Shown here one piece after another: positions 1 through 12,062 of a stretch of 64,000 nt of DNA. Positions within the stretch are counted from its first letter, which is position 1. Every line of letters begins with the position of its first letter. A program made the position numbers and the translations under genes. The notes beneath the pieces were generated by a model. That model made no database searches. It saw only the letters and a program-made list of their open reading frames with translations, and was not told the DNA's origin. Source of the DNA: Sipunculus nudus (lineage: Eukaryota > Annelida > Sipuncula > Golfingiida > Sipunculidae); the NCBI GenBank assembly GCA_026874595.1, contig CM049306.1:54962019-55026018 (forward strand), in the 5' to 3' direction.

Positions 1-259
1 ATTTCTTAATGATACATACTTTCTTCTCTCAAGAAAAACATGTACATGATTTGTTCATTAAGCTAACAGTTTGCATCTTGGTATTATAACTGAAATGAAT
101 ACGTGAAATCAGAAATCAGGAAAAAAAAAGACAACTATAAAAGACAGAAAACTATACATAAAAGCAGCAATTCTTCCGATGTATATAAAAGGAGACAACC
201 TCTTTCTTCAAGGTGTGGAACTGATGCACAGTATGTGAACATAAGAACAGACAGAGACG

Positions 260-260
<1 letters not shown>

Positions 261-304
<44 letters not shown>
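261..304. repeat. (TA)n microsatellite
   Basis: About 44 bases of uninterrupted TA. It is the first of many TA tracts in the window. The flanks (1-260 and 305-1430) are AT-rich and show no recognisable gene. Confidence 0.95.
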
Positions 305-307
<3 letters not shown>

Positions 308-1430
308 AGTGGTTTCGAACTCATACCAAATATAAAGTTAATTGACTGTATAGAATGCCCCAACGGCCTTGTTACTTATATAGACTCCTTTTCAACGGGC
401 ATTCATTTCCACAATATTAAATTCAAAGTTAATTGTATATTATCAGACGCTCTTGGATTTTTACTGCCTCGAACCCTTAATAATACCAGTCATTTGGATT
501 CGGTCTAGGAGGAAATCATAGTTTTGTTTTTTATCTGTCGGAGATAGAGGCATAAATATATATCATAATTTGAATACAAATCGTTCAAAATGAGAATGCA
601 AATTCCATATCTATTGCTTTTTTTTAAAAATTGTACATGTACCTTATTTTCTTAAAAGGAAGCTTATACTGTATACCACAGACGTAGTTGGTTACATATC
701 GGTTATAATTTTTTCCTTATTATCTTAATGATTTCAGTGTACATATTTTCGATTGAGAATATAAAGCATTTATTATTTTAAATTCATATTCGATAATTCG
801 ATAAAAAGTTATACAAGTATGTATAGGTATATATGTATGCTTTAGTATAAATGTATATAAATGTATGTTTGCATATATTTTATGTATGTAATGTCACCGC
901 AAGATAAAAAAATACACTTGCAAGATAGATTTTTCTGAGGAATATATGAAAAAGACTGAGTGAAAGCCAACTGATATAAAAAATATCATGGAAAACTACA
1001 GAAATTTTCATTCTAATGAAACATGCTTTATTCCCAGATTCAGTAGTGCTTGAGAGATTTGTGAATATTAATTAATGACGTTCCTGCATCTAGGTCCTGT
1101 GTCGGCTTCAGATCAAAATCTAATCGATTTTTCATTAAGCAATTCCCTGAACGCTCTGAAACTTTCATGAGATTCCGCTCATAAATGAATAAGTTATGTT
1201 GTGCCCTATCACAAAAGCACACACAAACACACACATGAACGCGAATGAACACATACCCTCCTTGCGGAGGCAATGAGTCGCAAAAGAAGATGATGAATAT
1301 GCGATTATAAAGTTACAATGTTAAAGTTATAGATTATTAAGTTATAAAGCTGCTAGATATTAATAACCATTATCAGTTCCACATCGGTACAATTAGTTGA
1401 TCAGCTGAGGTTGTCTCTGGTGTAACATCA

Positions 1431-1432
<2 letters not shown>

Positions 1433-1468
<36 letters not shown>

Positions 1469-1501
1469 GTATATGTATATGTATATTTATATACATATAT
1501 A

Positions 1502-1556
<55 letters not shown>
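1433..1556. repeat. Interrupted (TA)n microsatellite
   Basis: Roughly 124 bases of TA with TATATG and TATATT interruptions. It lies just upstream of a block (about 1,560-1,860) that recurs upstream of the second and third syncollin-like genes. Confidence 0.95.
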
Positions 1557-1558
<2 letters not shown>

Positions 1559-1560
1559 TG

Positions 1561-1860
1561 AGATGAGATTCATTGCTCACAGAAGGCGGACATTGCTATT
1601 TAGAGATAAGTGAGATATATATACCCCAGAGCGTGATTGAGGGAAGACATATGGAGCACATCTGCTAAATATATATGTAAGAAGCGTATATTTACACATA
1701 TTGCGCAACAAGTCCCCCATAAATCACCTACAAAAATCCCTGACAGGATATTAACTTAACTCTCTGCTTCTTGTCACGCCCGAGTATTGTTGGGTTACGT
1801 CAGTGGCGGGGGGGGGGGGGGGGGGGGGGGGGTTGCCAAGCCTCCTGTTTCTGATCCGCA
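1561..1860. repeat. Ancestral unit-flank block, copy 1
   Basis: This block shares an order of short matches with about 11,350-11,660, around ACACAT.TTGCGCAA.AAGTCC and AATCACCTA, and more weakly with about 6,700-6,860. Each copy lies 2-3 kb upstream of a syncollin-like gene. I read it as the diverged flank of an old tandem unit. Similarity was judged by eye and is patchy. Confidence 0.45.
1808..1832 (+). repeat. Poly-G tract (25 G)
   Basis: An uninterrupted run of 25 G. It can form a G-quadruplex and is prone to length error in assembly. Similar runs occur at 8,493 (G20) and 30,311 (G11), and a C20 run at 43,807. Confidence 0.95.
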
Positions 1861-2467
1861 TCTTTAAATAGCTCTTAATGTTATATGTTTAAGAAGAGCA
1901 TTATTCATGTGTTTATCTTTAGTTTTTATTCAGCCACACATGTCAAGTACATGTATATATTTTCATTTTTTTCAGTGAAATCCAGCTGTAACTCGGAAAG
2001 CTCGAGAGGTGAACGCCCTCATTTGATAAAACATATCTAGTGAATATTGTGAAATATAGTGATAACTTTTTTATACAATTTTCATGTCTCTCTTTTGTTC
2101 TTTTCGCATTTATAATCAAAATATACACCAAGAAAGACAATTATCCTTAGTAAGTATGCGTTAATATAATATATATAGTATATATGTATTATCACTACAT
2201 ACACTGTACAAGTATGAGCGTAAGGAATACACAGAATAGGTTGTTCGCAACGATCATAGAAAAGAAACCCGGGGTCTTCCTACCATGGAATTACTCTACA
2301 TCGGAACTACCGCTGAACAGGATCCATTGTATTGAGATCTAAAATTCGCAAAGATTTTCCTGTGGTTGTCGTCACTGCAGTATTGATCCCATCTGATATT
2401 TGAGTGAAAAATGCAATGAATAATATGTAATGAGATCATCTGTCATTTTGACCCGTGGGACTGGGCA

Positions 2468-2592
2468 ACAATGGTCTTAATTCACAGGTTGTCTTATAAG
2501 ATAGGTCACATATAACGAATGGTTCGCCCAAGGGCGGTCTTAACAGAGAGGTTGTCTTATCAGACAGGTATTCCTTCAGACAGGTTCCACTG
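2468..2592. mobile_element. MITE-like fragment, relative of the 56.5-kb element
   Basis: The right end, read on the minus strand, begins CAGTGGAACCTGTCTGAAG and continues with GTCTGATAAGACAACC. This resembles the left end of the element at 56,531 (CAGTGGAATCTGTCTT then AATAAGACCACC). The left end contains a related GGTTGTCTTATAAGA block. It is probably a degraded non-autonomous DNA transposon. Confidence 0.45.
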
Positions 2593-3882
2593 CAGTACAC
2601 CGTGGTTGTTTTAATATTTGTTGGGTAAGATATTGGCGATTTTTCACTTCTTCAGCGTTTAGCGAGGGTTTCATTTTCGCAATTTGCCACACAGTAACTA
2701 ACTCAATATACATAATCGGTATGGCATAAATTTACTTATATGCTCACAACATCCTAACAATTATACGTGCCACTGAAACTATAGAATAAATTCCTGTTCA
2801 TGTGTACATATGAGGCGTCTTATTCACGAAGGTTTTATTTTCGGGATAATTCCTCCTTCGCAAATCGCGAATTTTAAACTGTCGCGTTAAAAAGCTAACG
2901 ACGGTATTTTGTTTTGGATATGGTTGTAGTTAATATAAACGGAAGTAGTCTTAACGGAAGTAGGATGACAGTGGCTGATGTTGATGTGAGACCAACTATA
3001 AATAATGGGGATGCCGGGTGTAGGGTCCTATCGCTTGCTGTGTGTATATAGCTATATTTAGCGGATGCTCTTGTCGCCTGGTACAACCGTTTCCCATTTA
3101 TCACAATGTTTTGTTGCTGTTTTTATTATTATCATGTTCTACTTTGTGACATCTACTCGGAACATGCATCACTCGTCCCACATTTGAACCCTTCGCTAAT
3201 GCTCCGTCCCTGTTTCCCTGAATTCTCGTATACCTTTCTCAAATTCGCTCAGTTTCAACGTTTGTCATTTTATCACTGATATTCAATGATCAACCATTTT
3301 TTCTAATGATATTTTTTTATCTCTGGAAAGTTGTCAGTTTTAATGATGTACGTAATTCCGAAGAGATTCATAAAAGCTTTTAAGAACATAATAGTTGTTA
3401 ATGATAAAATGTTCATTAATCAATACATTTGAATTTTGAGGTAATAAATTTAAATCGGCTAAATGTGCATGTAAGTGTCTATAATTTCTTCTGTTGTTCT
3501 TTTCCATACAGAACATCCAATATGCTATGTCATTTATACAAATTTTAAAATAATAATATATTATATTTATTCTTTTATAATTTTTAGAAATATTCTTTGT
3601 CAAACTGTTTAAATATAGTGGTTTGAATCCTAATGCCACCACAGTGTACAGACCTTCAAAATGAGTAGATTTATAATGATACGTATATGGAAAATTGATA
3701 CGGCATGATGGAAATACAGAAGCAAATATAGTGTATATTAAAAACCTCTCGTTTGAAAGGGAAATAAAAGGACTATGAATATTCATGTTGTACCTGCAGA
3801 GAAAATTTTGATAGTGATGACGGATGATGACGTTTAGCTTGCCCATATCACCTAAATTGTGATTATTGTATGGCGTTCAAGA

Positions 3883-3920
<38 letters not shown>

Positions 3921-4380
3921 TGCCTAGATGACTTATGAATGGTTCACGGTAAAACATTTACGGTAAAGCAAACACTAGAATCTGACGTTGGGCAAATGTA
4001 ATTTCGCTTTTTAAGCGCGCTTGCTGCGTTAAAACTTTTATGTTTTTGTGTTTCCAAGGATCCTCTCAATTTCCGTATGGATATTTTCAGTTATTAACAC
4101 TTACTTTAAATACCACGACAATAAACCACACTTACCTTTCATTTATTCATATACTTGCATACTGGGGGTCATTTTTCAATGTGAATTCATATGCTGCAGT
4201 TCATTCATCTATGCAATTTAATGATCAACAGATTTCTTTAGGTCGTTTATAGCCACTATCAAGAAGCATAAGGTGCAATATTTTACTTATTAGATCTAAT
4301 GTTTCGTGTAAGATATAATACAAAAATTAATATAAAATACAAAAGCCAATCCAAAGTTAAAGGGGCTTCAGGTGTGGCCT
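2593..4380. other. Intergenic, with an ancestral unit block
   Basis: About 2,990-3,210 is homologous to 12,615-12,850 and 20,840-21,070. Shared words include GCTATATTTAGC.GATGCT, GTCGTC/GTCGCC and TCCTACTTTGTGAC. It marks the upstream flank of the gene-1 unit. A CA/TA microsatellite lies at 3,882-3,919. The minus frame at 3,340-3,846 has no recognisable domain, and I do not call it a gene. Confidence 0.5.
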
Positions 4381-4438
4381 AACGGATGTAAAAAGTTTCT
4401 CGGAAATACAGGAGGTGGAAGTGGTTTTTCATAAAGAA

Positions 4439-4523
4439 CAGGAGCTGACAGCTTCCGTTAACCTGGGAAACCCCCTTTGCTGTACATTCTATCTGGACAA
4501 TGACTCAAGATTGTATATAAAAG
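4439..4523 (+). promoter_or_regulatory. Promoter module of syncollin-like gene 1
   Basis: The 18-bp element CAGGAGCTGACAGCTTCC is at 4439-4456. A kappaB-type site GGGAAACCCC is at 4465-4474 and fits the consensus GGGRNWYYCC. A TATA box, TATATAAAAG, is at 4514-4523. The first two elements are 26 bp apart start to start, the same as in every sense-strand paralogue. Transcription probably begins near 4,545, giving a leader of about 80 bases. Sites are seen directly; factor binding is inferred. Confidence 0.7.
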
Positions 4524-4626
4524 AGCATGTCGTCTTCTCATGCTTCAGTCTGAACTTTGAGGAACTGCAGAAGCTCAAAGTAACGCTAACTACATAGAAA
4601 TAACCAGTAAAAGAGAGAGACTGACG

Positions 4627-5070
4627 ATGGCCATCTTAAAGATCAACAGTTTGTATTTTATGCTGGGGCTACTTGTCTGCTTGGTTGCAGTCAATGCAAA
4701 ATGTCCAGCCCCTTCGGAGCTCCCGACTTCAATCGGTGGAAGAAAATACTGCGCCATCGCCTACCAGAACAGTCACCATGATAAAGAGCGATCGTGTAAC
4801 GGACAGACACGGCAGTTCATGGACGGGGACGCTGTGATGAAGCTACAGGAGATGAACGACCAAATCTCAGCCATCGTGGTGCAACACGACTGCTGTTTGA
4901 CTGTGTACCAACATGCTGACAGGGCTGGAGACAAGAGACACTTTAGAGGCGGCACCCACACCCACTTGGCGTCTCTGAAGCGTGGCTTCTGGGGATGGGA
5001 CAGCTGGAATGACGTCATTTCATCTGTGGACTGTGTCTGTGGACAGAGCTGTGGTGGTAAACTTCACTAA
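4627..5070 (+). CDS. Syncollin-like secreted beta/gamma-crystallin-fold protein, gene 1
   Basis: A 147-residue single-exon gene. Residues 1-24 are a signal peptide, with likely cleavage after VNA before KCPAP. The mature part has cysteines at 26, 42, 57, 89, 90, 136, 138 and 142. Two Greek-key motifs end in NDQISA (77-82) and NDVISS (128-133); the second fits the crystallin Ca2+-binding signature [ND][ND]xx[ST]S. CPAP, C-LTVY, RAGDKR, GTH and RGFWGW match the block order of vertebrate syncollin, a luminal zymogen-granule protein that binds membranes and assists exocytosis. The extra Cys of the CC pair and the C-terminal CGQSCGGKLH tail are not in vertebrate syncollin as I recall it. The start ATGGCC aligns with the second ATG of genes 3 and 4. 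The exact role in this animal is unknown; secretion in gut, skin or blood cells is plausible. Family assignment is strong, function is inferred. Confidence 0.88.
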   Translation: MAILKINSLYFMLGLLVCLVAVNAKCPAPSELPTSIGGRKYCAIAYQNSHHDKERSCNGQTRQFMDGDAVMKLQEMNDQISAIVVQHDCCLTVYQHADRAGDKRHFRGGTHTHLASLKRGFWGWDSWNDVISSVDCVCGQSCGGKLH

Positions 5071-5927
5071 TCGGAAAATGTTACTGTAATTTAAATTGTA
5101 ATTTATAATGATCTCAAAAATGTTCATTTTTGAATTTGGTGTATGATTGTTACCTGGTTTTTTTACCAGTGTGATCGTTTTGTTTAACACATGGTACACA
5201 AATGCACATACTTACATGGATTTCTTACATTTGGAACGCGAAACATGACTGTAACATGATTTAAGTACAGTTCTAGAGGTTATATCATACGTCTGTTTAA
5301 TTTTTGAGGCAAAATGTACCATCAAAGATATAATGTCCTTAAAATGTGCCCTACATGGATATGTAAAGACTATATACATACCATAAAATGCTATTTTGGT
5401 GTAAAATGTGGCATAAATATCGGTAATATAAAAGTATGTATATTAACAGGCATGAAGCGATTTAGAAAAAGTGATTTATACATAAATTAACTTGATAAAA
5501 CACTAGTATATCTATGTGGAGCCTGATATAAAACAACATGTCATAAGGGGCTCCTTAACATATACCAAGTCATGAGTGAATATACTTAAATAGTATTCAC
5601 CAGAGAAACAGGCGTGTGTTTTGGTTAAAGAAACAATGTATTAATCATGAAATATGTTTGCTTTTAATTTTATTAATCTCATCATGCATACATGTTTCAT
5701 ATTTTAACATCAATCTGGTGCCATTCCATTCTTGTTGTTCACATTTGCTTTATACATTAATTAATTATTTGTTTATTTATTATCCACTTTTGTGGGTTAT
5801 GGTTCTTTATAGAATCGTGAATATCAAATGCAGAATGTATTATTTATTACTTAATGTTATTTATTAAAAACCATATTCAAATTCATATTCATAGTGTATG
5901 TCTATATATGTTAACGAATGTGACCTC

Positions 5928-5965
<38 letters not shown>

Positions 5966-7326
5966 GGGGAGGGGAGAGAAAGAAAGAGAGAGAGATTGAG
6001 AGAAGCATGCAGAGAGGGTTATGGTTGGTTTTATCATCTGGGAACAACTTGTAGAAAGCAGTTCAGTCCGATATTCGGGTCATGTGTAGCCCTCCTACCG
6101 GTAGTCCATTATCAAGAAGACCATTTCCCTCAATCTTGTAACGCAAGTTTCCTGGTACACCTGATGGTTCGTTCCAAACACATTGAACTCCTGCCTTCGG
6201 CCAGATATCATTTCCAATCGAAACGATCCAAATGTATTAAATGTTAAACTTAAAATGTTTTATGTAATTTGCCTTGAAACAATTCCAATCCAACATATTT
6301 GAACGGAATATATCGCCCTCTTTTTATCCATTTTATCTACGCTGCTGGTGTATGGAAAAGCCGAATTGCATTGTGGGGGTCAGATTTTGTCAACTATAAC
6401 CCTAAACAGCGAGCCGTACTCTCGTGTATCCGAGTCTGCGCAAAGTGATTCCACTCACCCATCTTTGGGATTACAGAGCGTGCCGTATACTGACACCAGG
6501 TCTTGTGAACATAACAAAATATGCTTTGAACAAGGAGAACGAGGTTCAAGCTTAGTTCTTGTATAAGCCAAAATTGAAATTGGCAGTTTCAACCCTCATA
6601 TTTTTTTAACCATAGTTTTGATATGGTTTGAGCACCTGTGGTTAACCATCGGTTGGTACGAACAGACTTGGCATACACCGGCACGACCCGACGGAGTGAT
6701 CGCTATATGTACCCTTGTTGACTAAAAACTCAGCTGATCTAGGACGGATAGAGTGTCAAACAGTTAACATATGTGTTGATCATCTACTAAATATGGTAAT
6801 ATACACATTGCTCCGCAATAACTCCATCAAATATCACGCCAGACTTTATAGAAACGTGCACTCCGACACTTGTCACTGCTGGGTTATAGGTCACTGAATC
6901 ACTAAACCCGCTGACCTTAAGTGTCAGGCCTATACTTTATTAAAGCAGGTCGTTCAAAGAAATGTTCATCTAATGCCACTGGGCAGACAGGTGATATTTG
7001 CTTCTTTCTCTATAAAGAGAATGTTTTCAATGGCTTATTCAAAGGCAAAATGTGTCACAGCCTCTTTTAAAATATGAAAATATGGGAAACAGAAAATTAC
7101 ACGTTTAATACCGAAAGAAGACCGAACCTACCCAAAGATCGCTCCAAAACAGCCCATATTTTCAAAAGGTTTCTCACAGTTGAAGGGAATACCCCACATA
7201 CCCCTCGCCCGTAGCTGCCACGATATTTCAACCCCGAATTCTAAAGCCCATATCCGCGCCTAATTTTTTTTTTATAAATTTTGGTGCAAGCAATCTTCTG
7301 TGCGTTCTTTTAAATTTTTTTCAGTC

Positions 7327-7378
<52 letters not shown>

Positions 7379-8590
7379 CAAAGGGTCACGTTTGTTTCTT
7401 ACTTTCATTTATGTCCGTCAGAGGCGTGTATCAGGGCCGAATTAAAGAATTTGTCAATCGAGTATGAATAATAATAATAATAAAATTAATAATAATAATA
7501 ATATTGAGAAGAATAAGTAGAAGAAGAATGACATTTGCTTTGATGCTGAAAATGATCTATTTTATTTTGTGGGATCGTCAATTTAAATACAAATTAATGC
7601 ATCAATGAAAGTATTAACTTTTTTAATTTTATATCTTTCCGTCAGAGATAAGTGTCATAAAACTATATAAACGTGAATAAAAAATCGTTAGTAAACGGGA
7701 AATTGATTTTATGAACCTGACGAGCAAGCACAAGAGTTCATGAATTCGAACGTTGCGTGTACATAGGGTTCCGCCTTTGAGCTAACGACATATGCTCTGC
7801 ATGGAGATCGAAAATAAGGACAGCATCACGTCAAATAATGAACAGTGGCTTTTGATGGGTAAGAACAGGTTGTAATAGATTCCCTGAATAGGGGACACAA
7901 TCATGCTATATATAGCTACAAGCTTAAGGCGATATCAAAGACACACCAGGAAATATTAGGTAAGGATGGTCTTAGATAAACATGCTGTTCATAGGAAAGC
8001 TACTTCCGTTATGATTTAGTTAAACTGCATGTAGTGACACAGTAAGCGGCAAAAACTTTTACGAATGATTTTTAATTAAAAACTGTGAAAGTTTATGTTT
8101 AACTTTGCCAACTAAACACACTCGACTGAAGTAAGAAAGCATACTATTTGGTTTCCTACAGATTAAGCTCACTGAACAAAAATTGTAACACGTGACTGAG
8201 GATATTAAGGTTGAAGTTTTCATAAGTTTATAAATCTTTTATTTACAATAATAACTTTCAGCATTGGTATACAGTTGCTGTTGTTGTGCTTTTTGCTATA
8301 TAACCAGTAGGGGAATCCTGTCATACGTTATACAGTTATGAGGTTATATGTAGTTCTCAGACATTGCTATTTATGCATGATCAAATTTGGAATTGTATGC
8401 ACTTAAATATGAATATAATCTGCTCACAAATATTAGCCTGATATATAATTAGCTGTCAGGAAATGCCTATGTGGCATAGACCTATATGTGGAGGGGGGGG
8501 GGGGGGGGGGGGTCGCGTATGGCACATAGGGTGGAAAAAAGGACGTTTTCTATTTCCCAGGTCAACAAGTATATCAATACACCTGAAATA
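5071..8590. other. Intergenic between genes 1 and 2
   Basis: The 3' UTR of gene 1 lies at the start, with no clear AATAAA close by. A GA-rich tract is at 5,932-6,000. About 6,700-6,860 contains the unit-flank block described at 1,561. A (TA)n tract is at 7,331-7,378 and an (AAT)n tract at 7,467-7,502. About 8,225-8,580 is homologous to 29,680-30,010 upstream of the truncated fifth copy (shared TATATAACCA.TA.GGGAATCCT). No coding gene was recognised. Confidence 0.5.
8493..8512 (+). repeat. Poly-G tract (20 G)
   Basis: An uninterrupted G20 run about 85 bases upstream of the promoter module of gene 2. The related flank of the fifth copy (about 29,910) has no such run, so the tract probably arose in this copy. 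Confidence 0.95.
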
Positions 8591-8596
8591 AAACAG

Positions 8597-8700
8597 CAGC
8601 AGCTGACAGCTTCTGAGTCAGTGGGAAGTCCCCTCGCATCTTAGACTATATTGAGGACCTACCGGAATTATGATTCAACATAGTGGATCCTGTATAACAA
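8597..8700 (+). promoter_or_regulatory. Promoter module of syncollin-like copy 2
   Basis: The element CAGCAGCTGACAGCTTCT is at 8597-8614. GGGAAGTCCC is at 8623-8632; it is kappaB-like, but the A/T-preferring sixth position is G. A weak TATA, TATAACAA, is at 8693-8700. The 26-bp start-to-start spacing is kept. Both the kappaB site and the TATA box are weaker than in genes 1, 3 and 4, which fits a copy that has lost its reading frame. Confidence 0.6.
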
Positions 8701-8928
8701 CCAGGAGTCTTCTTATGCTTCAGTCTGTACTATAAACGAACAACCTTAACAAACAAAATATACATCAGGCGACAAAATATACATCAAAGCCGTTCCTCAT
8801 TGCCGACATTTAAGATCATTGATACTTGACTAAAATACGAAGCTATTTACTAATCTAATTAGTCTGATTTCCAAAAAGCTCGAAGAAACGCAAACATAAG
8901 AGAAATAACCAAAAGAGTAAGAGTTATC

Positions 8929-9375
8929 ATGGACCACTTGAAACTCAACAGTCTGCTTTGTGTGCTGGGGGTAGTGTTTGTTTCCTTGATGTCTGTCAAT
9001 GCGAGATGCCCCGCCCCTTAGGAGCTCCCGACTTCAATCGGTGGAAGAAAGTACTGCGCTATCGCCTACCAGAACAGTCACCATGATAAAGAGCGATCGT
9101 GTAACGGACGGACACGGCAGTTCATGGACGGGGACGCTGTGATGAAGCTTCAGGAGATGAACGACCAAAACTCAGCCATCGTAGTGCAGCACGACTGCTG
9201 TTTGACTGTGTACCAACATGCTGACAGGGCTGGAGACAAAAGACACTTTAGAGCGGGCACCCACACCCATCTAGTGTCACTGAAGCGCGGTTTCTGGGGC
9301 TGGAACCACTGGAATGACGTCATATCGTCTGTGGACTGTGTCTGTGGACAGACCTGTGGGGGAAGACTGCACTAA
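8929..9375 (+). pseudogene. Syncollin-like copy 2, premature TAG at codon 31
   Basis: The ATG at 8929 opens a frame with a good signal peptide. Codon 31 (9019-9021) is TAG where genes 1, 3 and 4 have TCG (Ser), just after CPAP. The frame then stays open in register to TAA at 9373-9375. All eight cysteines and both motifs remain (NDQNSA with Ile to Asn in the first, NDVISS in the second). No frameshift is visible. A restart at Met 9124 would give 83 residues without a signal peptide. The leader from TATA to ATG is about 100 bases longer than in genes 3 and 4. It is most simply a young pseudogene or a segregating null allele; readthrough or an assembly error is possible. Confidence 0.85.
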
Positions 9376-11952
9376 GAACCAACTGAATTGTTGGAGTACT
9401 TTAACCAACTTACCTCATTGCAATTGTGACTTATATGTTTAATTATCTCAGAGCGTGTAGTTTACAGCCTGTGCTATTTATATGACCATAAGGTAGATAA
9501 TTTGTCTTTTATAATGTTATTTTGATCACAGGAAATATATTACTGTGTGAATATTTATCGTCATCAAATGGGATAAGGCATTTTACTTTTTGTTTATAGA
9601 CTATAGTGAAAGTATATTTTTGATGTGTGTATAATCACGCATGATTTCCTAAGATATTTTAACCATATTTTATAAGATTGACGGTATATAGTTATATTAT
9701 AGAATATAAGTTATACTAATTGGATTATATTATTTAGCTTTTAATAATGAATTATTTACAACAAAATTTATAGTTATATACAATTCAAGGTCCATAAACG
9801 TTATATCCTAAATATTGCCAGAATGTCTTATTGAATTATACAGTGTTTAAATTGTTTATTTATTGAAAGTAGCAGGAGAGGTAGTATAGCATGAGTCGTA
9901 TTAGTGATATTTCTGGAAAGTGCAGCCGCAGCGTTGGTTTAAGTCGTAGTATTAGTAGCAGTAGTATTTGTTGGAGTAGTAGAAATAGAAATAGTAGTAG
10001 TAGTAGTTATATTTACTTTCTTAGAGAAAAAACATTAAAACAAAAAATGTTCATGTTTTATTTATGTTATGTGATTTATAAGTTAGGGTTTCCAATATCA
10101 TTCCATTTTAGGTGGCAGCAATAAATTATAAGGGTATTTGCTGTGATATGTTATATAAATCTCTGAATCTCACGTATTTGAGTTATTACTAATTTCCATA
10201 TTATCATATGTTTACGATGGATTCATTTCAAATTTCGCATTAATAAAAAATCTTTTTCCGTCCTTATTTTATTCGCTGTTTAATGTTTATGAATGAATAC
10301 GTAAGGAAAGTATTATTGGGCCGCACACGGTAGTTTAATGAATGTACCCTTATTGCCAACCACGAGAGGAGAGAGAATATTTCAACGGTTTAAAAGTTTT
10401 GTTAACTTATGGTTGTTAATTAATTATTTAATCATATGTTAATTGGAAATATTTAGCTCAGTGGTTAATCCTTTGGCTTTATACATGCTTTACGAGTTCG
10501 GCTTCATTTAGTGGGCTGTTGTGATTATAATACATTACTTAAAGCAACCTTCTATATATTATGCAAACGTACATTTTAACTGTATTATTGCTGTCTACGT
10601 CCGCCTGGTAGACAATTTTAATAGATGTAGCCAGGTATTTCCCATTGAGGGGGCAGTTAGCTTTGAAGCGCCAGTTGCATACCCTTTCTTGCGTGGGTTC
10701 GTTTTAATGCCTCTGTGATTATATTCTTGTATTGTGACCTTGGATGATAGACTTTAATTTCCCAACAAGCCATTTCGCATATATGTGTAAAACTAAGTAA
10801 GTTTTCCTGTTCCATTTATAGATTTAGTGTCTATTTTTTGTTAGTGTGCAGCTCATAAAGAAATACGTGGCACAATTTTTTTTTACACATCGCCAGGCTG
10901 ATTTTGTTTTTATCATTGGGAGCAGAGCAACAAATAGGGCATTATACAATACCCTAGCTTATCATTTTTCGTATTTCCTTTTTCTTTTCACTGGATAGTT
11001 CATATTTCCTCTATCCATCGACCTCACACCTAACATGTATTCAACCACAGCCTAAAAACTACTTGTCAGAAAACACCTCACATGTCCTAAACGAATCCAT
11101 GATCCACGTTAAGAGAGAGAGAGAAAGAGAGAGAGCTAGACTTATAGCCGAACTAAAAATCTGACTGCGTATACTCGGACTCTAGTCAGACTTACAGGAC
11201 TATATATCTCTTGATCAGGGTCATTACCTACTTCAACCATTCAAAGACTACCATGGATACTGCGACAAAAACTGGTTTATATGTATAGTTACATGATAAG
11301 GGTATTAACCCAACAGCTGTTTTGCAGATATGGGTAAAACTAACGTTGTTTACCTACACCGAGATGCCGGAGAGAGGGTCATTCCTATATATACCTAAGG
11401 CGACTAAGCTGAGCTAAAACGTAGATCGTCATTCAGTGAAGACTTGTACAGATCATCCACTAAGTACAGAAGCAACGTGTATTCACACATGTTGCGCAAA
11501 AAGTCCAAAATCACCTAGAAGATCTGTCGTGAACCTTTGGTTTATAAATAGCAACTTAGTAATGGCTCCTGGGGATGGGAGGAGGGCGTGGTAATTGTAA
11601 TGAACCTCTTGGTTTGAGCTGCCTCCATGGCGGCTTCATGTCTTCTGACTGACGGCAGCTTTAAATGTATATTGGTTTGTTACATGTAAAAAAAAGGATT
11701 ACCTTCAAATGTTATGATATCATTACTGCTTTTAAAGATCATAAACTTCATTTATTATCTGATATATGTTTTCATTCCTTTAAATGCATATTCACCATTA
11801 CTCTGATGTAAAATGTATTTTTATATCATGATGAAAATGTCAAAACCAGTAAGATCTGAACTCAGGAGGTTATCTTCAATAAATGCAACTTGATAGATAA
11901 AATAAATATATTCTAAATACTATTCTTTCAGTAATGTATTCTCAGGTTTCTT
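9376..11952. other. Intergenic downstream of copy 2
   Basis: Candidate polyadenylation signals AATAAA lie at 10,120-10,125 and 10,242-10,247. A degenerate AGT/TAG-rich stretch spans about 9,940-10,010. About 10,450-10,510 has a faint tRNA-like look (TAGCTCAGTGG then GAGTTCGGCTTC) but no full cloverleaf. A GA tract is at 11,111-11,136. About 11,350-11,660 is the third copy of the unit-flank block. No further gene is supported. Confidence 0.5.
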
Positions 11953-12010
11953 CATGTTTTTGAAAAAAAGGAAGAAAATACGCATTTAAGAATGATAATC
12001 TTATTCAGAT

Positions 12011-12062
12011 GATAAATAATAATAATATTAATAATAATAATAATAATAATAAATGATAATAA
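12011..12062. repeat. (AAT)n microsatellite, copy A
   Basis: An AAT-rich tract directly after the duplication breakpoint. It is longer and purer in copy B (20,225-20,277). Confidence 0.85.

Noticed and set aside
103-345. Frame ending in an IYIYIY run
   Set aside because: Translation of a (TA)n microsatellite. The same applies to 18,530, 48,012, 48,029 and 58,705 (-).
3340-3846. Minus frame of 168 codons
   Set aside because: The longest frame in the window, but AT-rich composition, no domain, no signal and no splice or promoter support.
4773-5018. Antisense open frame of 81 codons under gene 1, recurring under genes 3 and 4 (14,682; 22,927)
   Set aside because: It recurs only because the sense sequence is conserved. 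It has no start context, signal or domain of its own.
5854-6054. Frame with an RERERERE run
   Set aside because: Translation of a GA tract.
10450-10515. Possible tRNA gene (TAGCTCAGTGG...GAGTTCGGCTTC)
   Set aside because: The stems do not pair and the B-box is degenerate. At best an old SINE head.
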